A DNA stretch of 20,327 nucleotides from a virus: positions 1-20,327 of IMG/VR virus record IMGVR_UViG_3300043654_000008; one strand, given 5' to 3'. Within the stretch, counting starts at the first letter, position 1. Each line of letters begins with the position of its first letter. Below are positions 7,493 to 14,443 of this stretch, in pieces. Position numbers and translations under genes: made by a program. The notes below the pieces were generated by a model. That model did no database searches, was not told the DNA's origin, and saw only the letters and a list, made by a program, of their open reading frames with translations.

Positions 7493-7909
7493 TTAATTTG
7501 TCTTATTTTCTGCGCCTGTTCCTACTGCTCTCATATTCGATGGATCAGTTTCTTTCGTATAACCTTCGGTTTCGAGATTTGATAATTCAATTTTCATTTT
7601 CTCATAACTTTTTAATTCTTCTGGTAGTTTCAAAAACTCACGAAGTTGAAATATACGTCCGCGAATCGTAGCCGAAGTATCATTACCTTTTGCGTCAATA
7701 TAATTCTCTGTCAATTCACTTAGATATACCCCCAACCAAGTTTCAATATATTTTTGAAAATGTTGCCCAGCTTCCTGTTTAAACCAATTATCCATTAACG
7801 CCCGATGCTTGTACATTTCCAGAAATGGTTTGAACTGACGTTGGTTGTCTAGATTGGCTAACTGGGAACGGAGTTGAAACGCTCTGAGAACTTTCTTTGG
7901 GTCCAGCAT
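7493..7909 (-). CDS. Small helical protein between portal and scaffold
   Basis: A 138-residue, mainly helical, charged protein beginning MLDPKKVLRAFQLRSQLANL with no recognisable motif. It has a strong site, AAAAGGAGCCAATAATAATG, so I keep the first Met even though the gene then overlaps the portal C-terminus by 122 bases in another frame. Later in-frame Mets (codons 32 and 39) lack an SD of this quality. Genes in this position often encode head-tail connector, portal-associated or inner-core proteins, but nothing in the sequence proves that. The C-terminus is polar and ends GTGAENKTN. Confidence 0.6.
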   Translation of the reverse strand: MLDPKKVLRAFQLRSQLANLDNQRQFKPFLEMYKHRALMDNWFKQEAGQHFQKYIETWLGVYLSELTENYIDAKGNDTSATIRGRIFQLREFLKLPEELKSYEKMKIELSNLETEGYTKETDPSNMRAVGTGAENKTN

Positions 7910-9713
7910 TATTATTGGCTCCTTTTAACATCTTTACTAACTCTATCTCTGGCTGTAATCTTGCAATATCATCATGGCCGAAATTACGAAGAATCCTAGA
8001 CATAAGATGACCATTAGCAGCGATAACACCAATGAGATAATTCTTCATCGGCTCACCCATTTGAGGATTCTGTAATCCACTTAAAATTTGCGATATCATA
8101 GCCTGATGACGTTGCATGACTTGAGTAAGCAACATGTCGTTTTGCTTTTCAAGTTCTTTATTAATACTAGCATTAGCCGCACGAATCGGAAGGTCAATAC
8201 GACCTTCTTTGATATTTTGGAGAGCTTTCTTAATACTCTCGGCTTGTGTACCGAAATATTTTAAACGCTCTCCGACGCCAAATTCTGCATACTGTCTAGC
8301 CGCTTTGCGGCCTAGTTTCAGATGTAAGTATCTGAAATCAGTTATGTTAACATTGACACGTCTATTACCAGACTGCATAACCGCGAATGTTCCCATCGCG
8401 GAAAGCTGTCCTTTCTTATTAGTGGTATCTCCGCCTGCCCCTTGCATACCGCCGTCAACACCAGCACGACTACGCGCAAGTTCAATAGTTAACTGTTCTT
8501 CCTGCACTGACGAAGGATACGGAACACCCAACTGATGAATACTAAAATCCTCAGCATTTATTGGTAATGCTGCCATAGGATAGATAGCTAAATTAGCATC
8601 TATCTTATTATTTCTTCCTGTTGTAACAATAGAAGTATTACCCAAAGTCCTATTATCATTACGCTGATTATGTCCAGTGGTAACTTCTTCTTGGTAGTAT
8701 TTAAGCATCTCAGCAAAACCATAACCGAGAAGACCGTCATCAGTATATCCAAGTCTACCAAACTCAAATGGTTCTTCATTATCAGGATAGAAATTGAATA
8801 TCGCATTACACTTTAAGTCTGTCCCTTTATGATAGAGATAAACGATACGCCACTTGGCGTTATTGTGCCAGTACCAGAACCAACATTCGTAAATGTCCCA
8901 CTGAGCCAAGACTTGCGCGTGTTGGGCCTGGATATTTTGATTCTGTTGCTTTTGCTGTTCAGTATTATCCGGCCCATATCCGTCTGGAGAATCAAGAAGT
9001 TTCTTCTTATCCGCTTCATTTAGATCGAATAATTTCAGATAAATTTTTTGTTCTATTTGTTGTTTTGTCAGTCTGTATTTATTATACTTGAAATCTGCTT
9101 TTTCCCAAGTCGGCGCACTTACAGTGGCGCCCCAATCTTCGATTGGTACTTTTTCTGGCCTTGGGCCATCATAACGAGTTTTATCAATAGTTGCTGGTTC
9201 TCCACCTTGAATACCCGGCCCAGTAACAACTTTCTCAATATCTGTCTCCCATGGCTGTTTAATAAGAACACTACCAAATTGACAGATATCATTTGCAGCT
9301 AAACTTTCAACACGATAGAGATCTAATTCATTAGGCTCCATGCCCATCAAATTCATGAAATCTTCTAAACCTTGTCGTTGGTCATCGCCACCTGAATCAG
9401 CAGACCATTCTCCAACAAGATGACTTACCCACAGGGGAAGAATTTCATAAATTGTTCCAATAATACGTGCTTTAAGAATATCAACATTCTCAGCAATTAA
9501 TTGAATAACAACATTGGAACAATTCGGCCACGGCCAATCTCTAGAATCTTGTTCAGGTAGTCCTTTATACAAACGACGCCACTCTGGAACTTTAACCGTA
9601 TGAAAACTATCATACGCATCAAGCTGTGCTTGAAGATTCTCTTTGACAAAGAGATGAAGATGTTTATTAACATCTGCTCCAAAATCTGCGCTGACTGGTG
9701 TTGTTACGGGCAT
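7788..9713 (-). CDS. Portal protein
   Basis: A 641-residue protein that should form the dodecameric DNA channel at one head vertex. The N-terminus has FHTVKVPEWRRLYKGLPEQ, then DWPWPNCSNVVIQLIAENVD and ILKARI, a combination typical of large P22-like portals in phages with roomy capsids. The clip and wing part includes WDIYECWFWYWHNNAKW, YNIPDNEEP-like strands and LLGYGFAEMLKYYQEEVTTG. A long helix with KNIKEGRIDLPIRAANASIN follows, and the last 40 residues are polar and Ser/Gln-rich. That tail is overlapped by the next gene. It lies downstream of terL and the small membrane genes, in standard order. The start at 9713 has only a weak site (AAAAGAGATTCTAAAA). Confidence 0.85.
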   Translation of the reverse strand: MPVTTPVSADFGADVNKHLHLFVKENLQAQLDAYDSFHTVKVPEWRRLYKGLPEQDSRDWPWPNCSNVVIQLIAENVDILKARIIGTIYEILPLWVSHLVGEWSADSGGDDQRQGLEDFMNLMGMEPNELDLYRVESLAANDICQFGSVLIKQPWETDIEKVVTGPGIQGGEPATIDKTRYDGPRPEKVPIEDWGATVSAPTWEKADFKYNKYRLTKQQIEQKIYLKLFDLNEADKKKLLDSPDGYGPDNTEQQKQQNQNIQAQHAQVLAQWDIYECWFWYWHNNAKWRIVYLYHKGTDLKCNAIFNFYPDNEEPFEFGRLGYTDDGLLGYGFAEMLKYYQEEVTTGHNQRNDNRTLGNTSIVTTGRNNKIDANLAIYPMAALPINAEDFSIHQLGVPYPSSVQEEQLTIELARSRAGVDGGMQGAGGDTTNKKGQLSAMGTFAVMQSGNRRVNVNITDFRYLHLKLGRKAARQYAEFGVGERLKYFGTQAESIKKALQNIKEGRIDLPIRAANASINKELEKQNDMLLTQVMQRHQAMISQILSGLQNPQMGEPMKNYLIGVIAANGHLMSRILRNFGHDDIARLQPEIELVKMLKGANNNAGPKESSQSVSTPFPVSQSRQPTSVQTISGNVQASGVNG

Positions 9714-9727
9714 TTTTAGAATCTCTT

Positions 9728-10042
9728 TTATCTTTGAATTTCTGTCAGACTATTATCTTTTTCAACTTTCATAACTTCTGTCGGAGCGACTAGTAACATT
9801 CCTTTTGTTAGTTTACTTTTCAAAAAGAACGTAACCATTGTTCCTGCTACACCAACCATTCCTATTCCTACTGAAACTGGCCAACTTTTACTAGCAATTA
9901 AAGACGAACCACAGGAGAAACAAAAAACTACCACAGAACTGAAAGCAGTTTGGAAAATAAGGCTGATCCATTGTTGTATCTTATGCGTGTCATAGATACC
10001 TATTATTAACGTGGAGAGGGCTGTAAATGGATCACCAATCAT
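9728..10042 (-). CDS. Small membrane protein with two transmembrane helices
   Basis: A 104-residue protein with two hydrophobic segments: about 22-52 (WISLIFQTAFSSVVVFCFSC) and about 56-74 (VGIGMVGVAGTMVTFFL). The C-terminus is charged (KVEKDNSLTEIQR). It starts 2 bases after the stop of the 57-residue membrane protein, so the two are likely translated together. Two hydrophobic segments and small size would fit a holin, which makes holes in the inner membrane for lysis, but no endolysin is visible in the window and no holin-specific residue pattern is known. It could equally be an unrelated membrane protein. The assignment to the membrane is firm; lysis is a guess. Confidence 0.6.
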   Translation of the reverse strand: MIGDPFTALSTLIIGIYDTHKIQQWISLIFQTAFSSVVVFCFSCGSSLIASKSWPVSVGIGMVGVAGTMVTFFLKSKLTKGMLLVAPTEVMKVEKDNSLTEIQR

Positions 10043-10044
10043 AA

Positions 10045-10218
10045 TTATTTTCCAATGGGGGAGGGGAGAAGCCCTTTAACAACACCCCATACTCCAGCAA
10101 GAACAATTGATGCTGTCGGATGGGCAGACCAAAATGCTGTCGCTGTTGGTGAAAGAGCTGCGGCTGCCGCTGTTCCAACTGTAACAATAATAGGCAACCA
10201 ACTTTTGAACGTATTCAT
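10045..10218 (-). CDS. 57-residue membrane protein
   Basis: A short gene. The product starts MNTFKSWLPIIVTVGTAAAA, continues through a Pro/His turn (FWSAHPTA) and a second hydrophobic stretch (SIVLAGVWGVVKGL) and ends LPSPIGK. It probably spans the membrane once or twice. AAGGGGAG lies 9 bases before the ATG, inside the loop of an 8-bp hairpin that ends right at the start codon. It lies between terL (ends 10272) and the 104-residue membrane protein, with which it seems coupled (TAATTATG). Small hydrophobic proteins are frequent near terminase genes; this one may act with its neighbour, for example in lysis or superinfection exclusion, but neither is shown. Confidence 0.65.
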   Translation of the reverse strand: MNTFKSWLPIIVTVGTAAAAALSPTATAFWSAHPTASIVLAGVWGVVKGLLPSPIGK

Positions 10219-10249
10219 GTAGGTAATCTCCCCTTACTAAGTTACCTAC
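10219..10249 (-). promoter_or_regulatory. Hairpin presenting the SD in its loop
   Basis: On the minus strand GTAGGTAA (10249-10242) pairs perfectly with TTACCTAC (10226-10219). The 15-base loop, CTTAGTAAGGGGAGA, contains the SD (AGGGGAG) of the small membrane gene, and the last stem base touches its ATG at 10218. A structure that displays the SD but shields the initiation site suggests translational control. Confidence 0.5.
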
Positions 10250-10271
10250 CATTACTACCCAGGAAACTCGT

Positions 10272-12014
10272 TTAATAACCAGCGGAGTTACTACTCCGGC
10301 CTCTGAAAGAGTGAGAATTATTTCTCATTATTTCAATCGCTTCTTTGTCTGAGATATGATCTGTGTTAAAAGTCTGCACAGCGTAGCCAAGAACATCAAG
10401 AATATCACGAGTCGCATGGTATGGATATTCAAGGTATTCAGATACAAACTGCTCATGGCCGTTACGAGCGCAATAAAACTCACCACGATTAAACATAGGC
10501 TCAAGTCCATCAATACGCTGTGTTTTGGCGTCTTTACCATTATCTTTTTTAAACTCATTAAACTTATTGAATGTCCACTTGCCAGCTTTTTTATGCGTTT
10601 CGCTCATTACTTCTAAATGATATTTCAACCATTTCTGAGCGCCGACTGTTTCTAACCATGGTTCACGAATCTTCCACTTCTCACCAAATTCAAATAGTTT
10701 ATTCACTAAATCAGCATGACTTGAATTTTCAGCGTATAAATCAAGAAGGTACACACGAAAAGGGAGTTCAAGAGTATAACCCAAGACAACAAGCGCGTGT
10801 CTACTTCTTCCCTCAGTACCAGCGTGATTAGGATCGAGAAGCAACACACGCTCAAGATGAGAAGGGAATAAGTTTTTTGGAGTAACTCCATTTTTAGTCT
10901 CGTGTACAATTTGAATTCGTTTATCCGTTCTTGGATTTACAGCTTGATATCTGAAATAGTTTAAATAAGATTCCTTAAACTTAGCATCCGAAGGAGGAAC
11001 AGGACTATTAAGAAATTGACAACTGAAAAAATAAGGACCAAGGCGCGTTTTCCACCTGTCGAGTTTTTTCCAGCTAAACTCATGCGGAAAGATGATCTTA
11101 CCAGCAGGGTGTTTGTCACAACATCCGCCAATAGCACTATGAGAAGTAATTCGAAAGTATGGTTCATTCTTACGAATCCAATGATTTAAATCTTTATAAG
11201 ACCATCTATTTCCAATTACTATCTCATCATTATCCGCTTCTGGATCATTAGGATCACTATCAAAAGCACCGACTAGTAATTTATGATAGTCGATTGTACC
11301 ATTCATCACTGTTTCAGATTCTAATGCTTCTTTTCCTACTAAGTCATCTTGTATAACTCGATTATAATGACGAGACTGGAGAGCAGTACCAACCGACATA
11401 TAATCAAAAGTACCTTCACCATCGGCTGTTCGTCCTGTTCTTTTATGTGTTTTAGTAGTAACCGACCACGTACACGAAGTGTCTGGTATTACTTCGGTGA
11501 ATAGTTTGATAAAGAATTCATTATTTTTATATTGATTATCAACACGAACGCCGAGTTTGGCGATATTTTCTTTATTCTCAGAGACCAACAACGTTCGTGT
11601 GTCCCTGTCATGGCAGCGCCGCATCCATTTAATCCATTCATCACCATATCCAAGCAAACGCATGAATCGCTCATCATCGTCATTGAATGGCAATGCCCAC
11701 CAAATAGGAGTTGATTCGCTACCGATTGTGGACTTAAAATGATCACGAGGAATCTCGATTATATCTTTTAAACGTTCACATTCAAAAGAATCACAGATGT
11801 CTTTGTGAAGATATTCTCTTAATCTATGTTTTCGAAGAACAATTTTCGCAAAATAATACAAAGAACCTAAAGCATTAAGTCTATGTATTCTTTGGCGACC
11901 AACTTCAGTCTTTGACTGAGATGGATCAATAATAGTCCAAGTATTCGCCCAACTCTTAGAATTTTCTTCGGCCAGTATATTTATCTGGTCGGTTAATAGT
12001 ATAGTGTCAGACAT
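10272..12014 (-). CDS. terL: Terminase large subunit
   Basis: A 580-residue DNA-packaging motor. The N-terminal ATPase carries a Walker A-like loop, EIPRDHFKSTIGSES, at about 87-101; it has RxxxKST-type residues rather than the classical GKS. Walker B is RVIQDDL at about 219-225, with Asp224 following Asp223. The nuclease half begins with RVLLLDP (Asp394) and ends with RDILDVLGYAV (Asp537/Asp540), placing two of the expected acidic metal ligands. Length fits TerL proteins. The SD before the ATG at 12014 is poor (AAAGGG about 19 bases upstream), and a 13-codon leader frame ends 5 bases past this ATG, so initiation may be coupled. It lies downstream of terS. Confidence 0.9.
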   Translation of the reverse strand: MSDTILLTDQINILAEENSKSWANTWTIIDPSQSKTEVGRQRIHRLNALGSLYYFAKIVLRKHRLREYLHKDICDSFECERLKDIIEIPRDHFKSTIGSESTPIWWALPFNDDDERFMRLLGYGDEWIKWMRRCHDRDTRTLLVSENKENIAKLGVRVDNQYKNNEFFIKLFTEVIPDTSCTWSVTTKTHKRTGRTADGEGTFDYMSVGTALQSRHYNRVIQDDLVGKEALESETVMNGTIDYHKLLVGAFDSDPNDPEADNDEIVIGNRWSYKDLNHWIRKNEPYFRITSHSAIGGCCDKHPAGKIIFPHEFSWKKLDRWKTRLGPYFFSCQFLNSPVPPSDAKFKESYLNYFRYQAVNPRTDKRIQIVHETKNGVTPKNLFPSHLERVLLLDPNHAGTEGRSRHALVVLGYTLELPFRVYLLDLYAENSSHADLVNKLFEFGEKWKIREPWLETVGAQKWLKYHLEVMSETHKKAGKWTFNKFNEFKKDNGKDAKTQRIDGLEPMFNRGEFYCARNGHEQFVSEYLEYPYHATRDILDVLGYAVQTFNTDHISDKEAIEIMRNNSHSFRGRSSNSAGY

Positions 12015-12048
12015 TCAATGTATTTTTTACATACCCTTTAAGCTTCAT
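12007..12048 (-). CDS. Possible 13-codon leader frame overlapping terL
   Basis: A frame with ATG at 12048 and TGA at 12007-12009 encodes MKLKGYVKNTLNV, with its stop inside the first codons of terL. AGGG lies about 11 bases before it. Its only support is that terL itself lacks a good SD and that stop and start are arranged as in translational reinitiation. Confidence 0.2.
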   Translation of the reverse strand: MKLKGYVKNTLNV

Positions 12049-12285
12049 TTTGCGCCGCCCTATTTTGGTAAGTCGCCTCCGGCGGGGCAGCCTCGTTTTC
12101 CCTGCTCCCCACAATACGGTATGTATAAGGATACTGTTGTTAGTAAAAGGAGAGTTTAGTATTGTGGGTGGCTTGGTCGAAGGGGGTTGGCTCTGCCAGG
12201 ATACAACCCGTATCTTCTCTTGGCCGTTTTACTAAACTAAACTCTCCCTACTACTCCAAATCCTCCCGAACTTGGAGTAATGTTG
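12049..12285. other. Structured non-coding region between terS and terL
   Basis: A stretch of about 240 bases without an SD-backed gene, richer in G+C than its surroundings, packed with helices. TACTCCAA/TTGGAGTA (12252-12259/12272-12279) is 8 bp. GGAGAGTTTAGT/ACTAAACTCTCC (12149-12160/12236-12247) is 12 bp. TTAGTAAAA/TTTTACTAA (12140-12148/12227-12235) is 9 bp. CCCACAATAC/GTATTGTGGG (12108-12117/12159-12168) is 10 bp. GGGTTG/CAACCC (12184-12189/12204-12209 approx.) and small CGCC/GGCG and TGGC/GCCA stems lie inside. The 9- and 12-bp helices interlock without a linker, so they cannot easily form together and are more likely alternatives. Possible roles are a cos or pac packaging site, an RNA regulator of terL, or a structural packaging RNA; none is proven. 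Confidence 0.55.
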
Positions 12286-12816
12286 TTATTGGGTCGTTTC
12301 AGTTATCGGCGGATCTTCGATAGTGACTTCATCATTTTTCTTCTTCGTCATTGCTAAAGCATTTATAAGCTCACTAGCGACTTCTTGATCTTGTAGCGTT
12401 CCTATACCTTGATCCATTGTTGGTAATCCGATACGACTAACTTTAGCGAACACACCATGACGGTCGAGTATTTCTGTCGAGGCTTTAAACTGCATAGCTT
12501 TGTCTATACGTTGGGTGGCTAAAGCAACAAGGTTTTCAAGAGCAGCCGGGACGGCTTGTGATAGGATACGACGTTGTAAAGGAAGGTTGTCTATAATTTC
12601 TTCATCTGCGACGGATAAAATTCCGGTTATAAATTGATTCTTTATTTGTTGATAAATCTTTGTCTTTTTAAGCAAAGAATACGAAGTACTCGACATGCCA
12701 ATATGCGCGGCTATATCTTGATCTTTCATGCCAAGATTCAACATCTCTATACGACAGGCGATACGAATCTTGTCCACAGTCTTACTGTGATGTTTTCCTT
12801 TATTTGAAAAGGCCAT
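12286..12816 (-). CDS. terS: Terminase small subunit
   Basis: A 176-residue protein that should recognise phage DNA and load the large terminase. A helix-turn-helix near residues 28-52 is read from MKDQDIAAHIGMSSTSYSLL followed by KKTKIYQQI, the phrase expected of phage TerS-like DNA-binding domains. The central region has LPLQRRILSQAVPAALENLV (oligomerisation helices) and EILDRHGVFAKVSRIGLP, another phrase common in this family. The C-terminus is charged and would contact TerL. The start at 12816 has only a poor SD (GTTGGAATAACAAAC). It precedes the structured region and terL, the normal order. Confidence 0.8.
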   Translation of the reverse strand: MAFSNKGKHHSKTVDKIRIACRIEMLNLGMKDQDIAAHIGMSSTSYSLLKKTKIYQQIKNQFITGILSVADEEIIDNLPLQRRILSQAVPAALENLVALATQRIDKAMQFKASTEILDRHGVFAKVSRIGLPTMDQGIGTLQDQEVASELINALAMTKKKNDEVTIEDPPITETTQ

Positions 12817-12830
12817 GTTTGTTATTCCAA

Positions 12831-13061
12831 CTATTTCTTCTTCGCTTCCGCTTTTCGAACTTTTTTAATTTTAACATCCGGATGATACTTTCGAAAGTGA
12901 GATGAAAGAGCGTCCACTATCTTTGGAACTTGTTGCCCAATCTCAGACTCGTCATTCTTTCCATGATCATTACTGATGAAGACCTTCCCCACTGTTGGTT
13001 CAGTGTCAGTATTGATCGAAGATTGTTCAAACTCGTTCATGGATAAAAAACGCTCTTTCAT
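12831..13061 (-). CDS. Small charged protein, first gene of the late operon
   Basis: A 76-residue protein, acidic in the middle and strongly basic at the end (HPDVKIKKVRKAEAKKK). No family is recognised. The ATG at 13061 has no clear SD (upstream GGTTAAAGC), and codon 8 (MNEFEQSS) is an alternative start, also without one. It follows the predicted late promoter by about 40 bases and precedes terS by 14 bases, so it shares its transcript. The basic tail suggests nucleic-acid contact, which would suit packaging, but this is inference. Confidence 0.55.
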   Translation of the reverse strand: MKERFLSMNEFEQSSINTDTEPTVGKVFISNDHGKNDESEIGQQVPKIVDALSSHFRKYHPDVKIKKVRKAEAKKK

Positions 13062-13104
13062 GCTTTAACCAGAACACAAACGATTCGAACTTCGTCGTTT
13101 TAAA

Positions 13105-13133
13105 AGTATGACATTTTTCACAAACAAAGTCAA
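13105..13133 (-). promoter_or_regulatory. Sigma70-type promoter for the late block
   Basis: The minus strand has TTGACT (13133-13128, 5 of 6 to consensus), a 17-base spacer and CATACT (13110-13105, 4 of 6), preceded by TG at the extended -10 position (TGTCATACT). It points at the first late gene about 45 bases away. No other good promoter is seen between here and the terminase genes. Confidence 0.55.
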
Positions 13134-13454
13134 GCGTTTTTACGACTGCAAGTCGTTACAAACACTCATTGTTACCAAAGTCACTTTTTACAACTAAACA
13201 ACTCTGAATAATACTCTGTGAAGGCGTTTCAATTAATCATTATAAACTTCACATATTTGAATTCACATATTCGAACATACATATTCATAATAATAAACGT
13301 TATGAATATAATTGTTAATATGACTATTAATTTAGTATATGTGATATGGAAATCAAAAATAGAAAAAATTTATATAGCCACCCCCGTGGTGTGTAACAAA
13401 TACTCAGTATATTACCCCCGGCCTTAGAATCATACACTTAGAAGGATGGTCCTA

Positions 13455-13488
13455 TGTAATATATACACTCTCTTGTGTAATATATACA
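13455..13488. repeat. Two 13-bp operator-like repeats 21 bp apart
   Basis: TGTAATATATACA occurs at 13455-13467 and again at 13476-13488, identical. Each copy has palindromic ends (TGTA/TACA) around ATATA. The start-to-start distance of 21 bp is two helical turns, so both copies face the same side of the DNA, a common arrangement for a repressor or activator. The cognate protein is unknown. Confidence 0.5.
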
Positions 13489-13599
13489 TACAGCTTAGAG
13501 CTTATGTCTATGATAGTAAAGGAGTTAGCTTTGGCATAGGGCGTGCTATAGTACATGTGTCACCTGTTATGAGCGGGTGCTAACAGCATATAGTGTTTA

Positions 13600-13611
13600 C
13601 TTACTAGTAAG
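13600..13611. repeat. 12-bp palindrome between early promoter elements
   Basis: CTTACTAGTAAG is a perfect palindrome, preceded by TGTTTA. The composite TGTTTACTTACTAGTAAG resembles the 20-bp palindrome TGTTTACTATATAGTAAACA at 18737-18756, and both lie upstream of candidate early promoters, so they may bind the same regulator. The flanks ATAGGGC (13536-13542) and GCCCTAT (13611-13617) also form a long-range inverted repeat. Confidence 0.35.
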
Positions 13612-13627
13612 CCCTATATCTTGTGGC

Positions 13628-13656
13628 TTGACTCGTTTTAAAAATTCGGTTATTGT
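13628..13656 (+). promoter_or_regulatory. Candidate early promoter
   Basis: TTGACT (13628-13633), a 17-base spacer and TATTGT (13651-13656) give 5 and 4 matches to the consensus. It uses the same TTGACT/17 architecture as the late promoter. The transcript would start near 13663 and carry a 180-base leader to the first early gene. Confidence 0.4.
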
Positions 13657-13691
13657 TTCTACTGTAAGGTGCATTAAGCGCGTGGCAGTGT

Positions 13692-13819
13692 ACAGATCAG
13701 CGGATAACGTAGGCTATTACCTACTAAGCTAGCCGTTTGTGCATACCATAGGACAGATCAGCGTATACTGATTATACGCTACAGCTAGAAGATTATCTTC
13801 CGCATACTGTGCTCTAGCT
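13692..13819 (+). promoter_or_regulatory. Hairpin-rich early leader
   Basis: ACAGATCAGCG occurs twice (13692-13702, 13753-13763). Stems follow in series: GTAGG/CCTAC (13709-13713/13720-13724), AGCGTATA/TATACGCT (13760-13767/13773-13780, perfect 8 bp, 5-base loop) and AGCTAGA/TCTAGCT (13783-13789/13813-13819). The last stem can also be replaced by pairing of TGCTCTAGCT (13810-13819) with AGCTAGAGCA just after the first early gene (14196-14205). Confidence 0.45.
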
Positions 13820-13845
13820 ATGATAATCCAATAGAGGAGAATATC

Positions 13846-14190
13846 ATGGCAAAGATGAACGGACAGACCCCTGAGGAAATGGCAGCGGATATTGTTAAAG
13901 CTGCCGTCGAACCAATCGTTGTCGAAATTGACGGTGTACGCGGTCAAGAACTTGACGAGTTGATTCGTTATCGCAAAGCGAAACATATCTACTCGAAGGG
14001 TGAGAAGTGGTTTCAGAATAATCTTGAGGAATTTCGCAAGGAACTTCTTGAAACCATCATCTCTGCTCAATTCGTCCAGCGCAAGAAGATGGATGAGAAG
14101 CAAGAGAAAACAGACGCGCTTGAGTATTTTCAACTCCTCGTCAGTCGTGGCGTTGATAAAATTCAGGCAATGGAAATGGCTGGGCTGTAA
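13846..14190 (+). CDS. First early protein, unknown function
   Basis: A 114-residue helical, charged protein starting MAKMNGQTPEEMAADIVKAA and ending DKIQAMEMAGL. AGAGGAGAATATC gives a strong SD. It has no Cys and no recognisable motif; the pattern is mainly amphipathic helices (LDELIRYRKAKHIYSKGEK, LEEFRKELLETIISAQF). It is the first gene after the control region, the usual place for host-takeover or DNA-metabolism proteins. A 244-codon frame on the other strand is its shadow. The gene is flanked by an inverted repeat (13810-13819 and 14196-14205). Function unknown. Confidence 0.75.
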   Translation: MAKMNGQTPEEMAADIVKAAVEPIVVEIDGVRGQELDELIRYRKAKHIYSKGEKWFQNNLEEFRKELLETIISAQFVQRKKMDEKQEKTDALEYFQLLVSRGVDKIQAMEMAGL

Positions 14191-14224
14191 AATCAAGCTA
14201 GAGCATAGTATAAGGAGGATAATC

Positions 14225-14443
14225 ATGCCATTACTGACATGGAAGAATGGTAAGCCCGTATTACTAATAATCGAGCGGCCACGAAACGCAAACGCGGATA
14301 TGTCAGATGTCAAGTCAGCACATAAACCTAAGTTCATTGTTGACATGTCATCTGTACTAAAACGTGACCTTAATCGCTTGGATAGGTTACAAGCGCGAAT
14401 AGAACGAAGAAAACAGTTGAATAATATGCGGAAGATGAAATAG
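14225..14443 (+). CDS. Small basic early protein
   Basis: A 72-residue protein that starts at the ATG after TAAGGAGGATAATC. The same frame is open much further upstream, but that part runs through the preceding gene in another frame, so the real start is 14225. It begins MPLLTWKNGKPVLLIIERPR and ends in a strongly basic helix, with RLDRLQARIERRKQLNNM followed by RKMK. Basic helical peptides of this size often bind nucleic acid or a host enzyme. Nothing more specific is visible. Its stop lies inside a 7-bp hairpin. Confidence 0.7.
   Translation: MPLLTWKNGKPVLLIIERPRNANADMSDVKSAHKPKFIVDMSSVLKRDLNRLDRLQARIERRKQLNNMRKMK

Larger units (their letters stand above)
13062..13845. other. Divergent control region between late and early blocks
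   Basis: A 784-base non-coding region. From the left it holds the late promoter, then AT-rich DNA with a short palindrome ACGACTGCAAGTCGT (13141-13155). It contains the 13-bp operator-like repeats at 13455-13488, a 12-bp palindrome at 13600-13611, a candidate early promoter at 13628-13656 and a hairpin-rich leader at 13692-13819. A 69-codon frame at 13218-13427 has only a GTG start with no SD and an amino-acid pattern that simply follows the AT-rich DNA, so I do not call it. No replication origin motif is recognised, although the position would suit one. Confidence 0.6.

Noticed and set aside
12050-12235. 61-codon plus-strand frame between terS and terL
   Set aside because: It has no SD, runs against the operon and lies in a region better explained by base-paired structure.
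13218-13427. 69-codon plus-strand frame
   Set aside because: GTG start without SD; the Ile/Asn/Tyr-rich sequence merely follows AT-rich DNA in the control region.
14000-14224. Upstream extension of the 72-residue basic gene
   Set aside because: The extension overlaps the well-supported first early gene in another frame, while a strong SD stands before the ATG at 14225.
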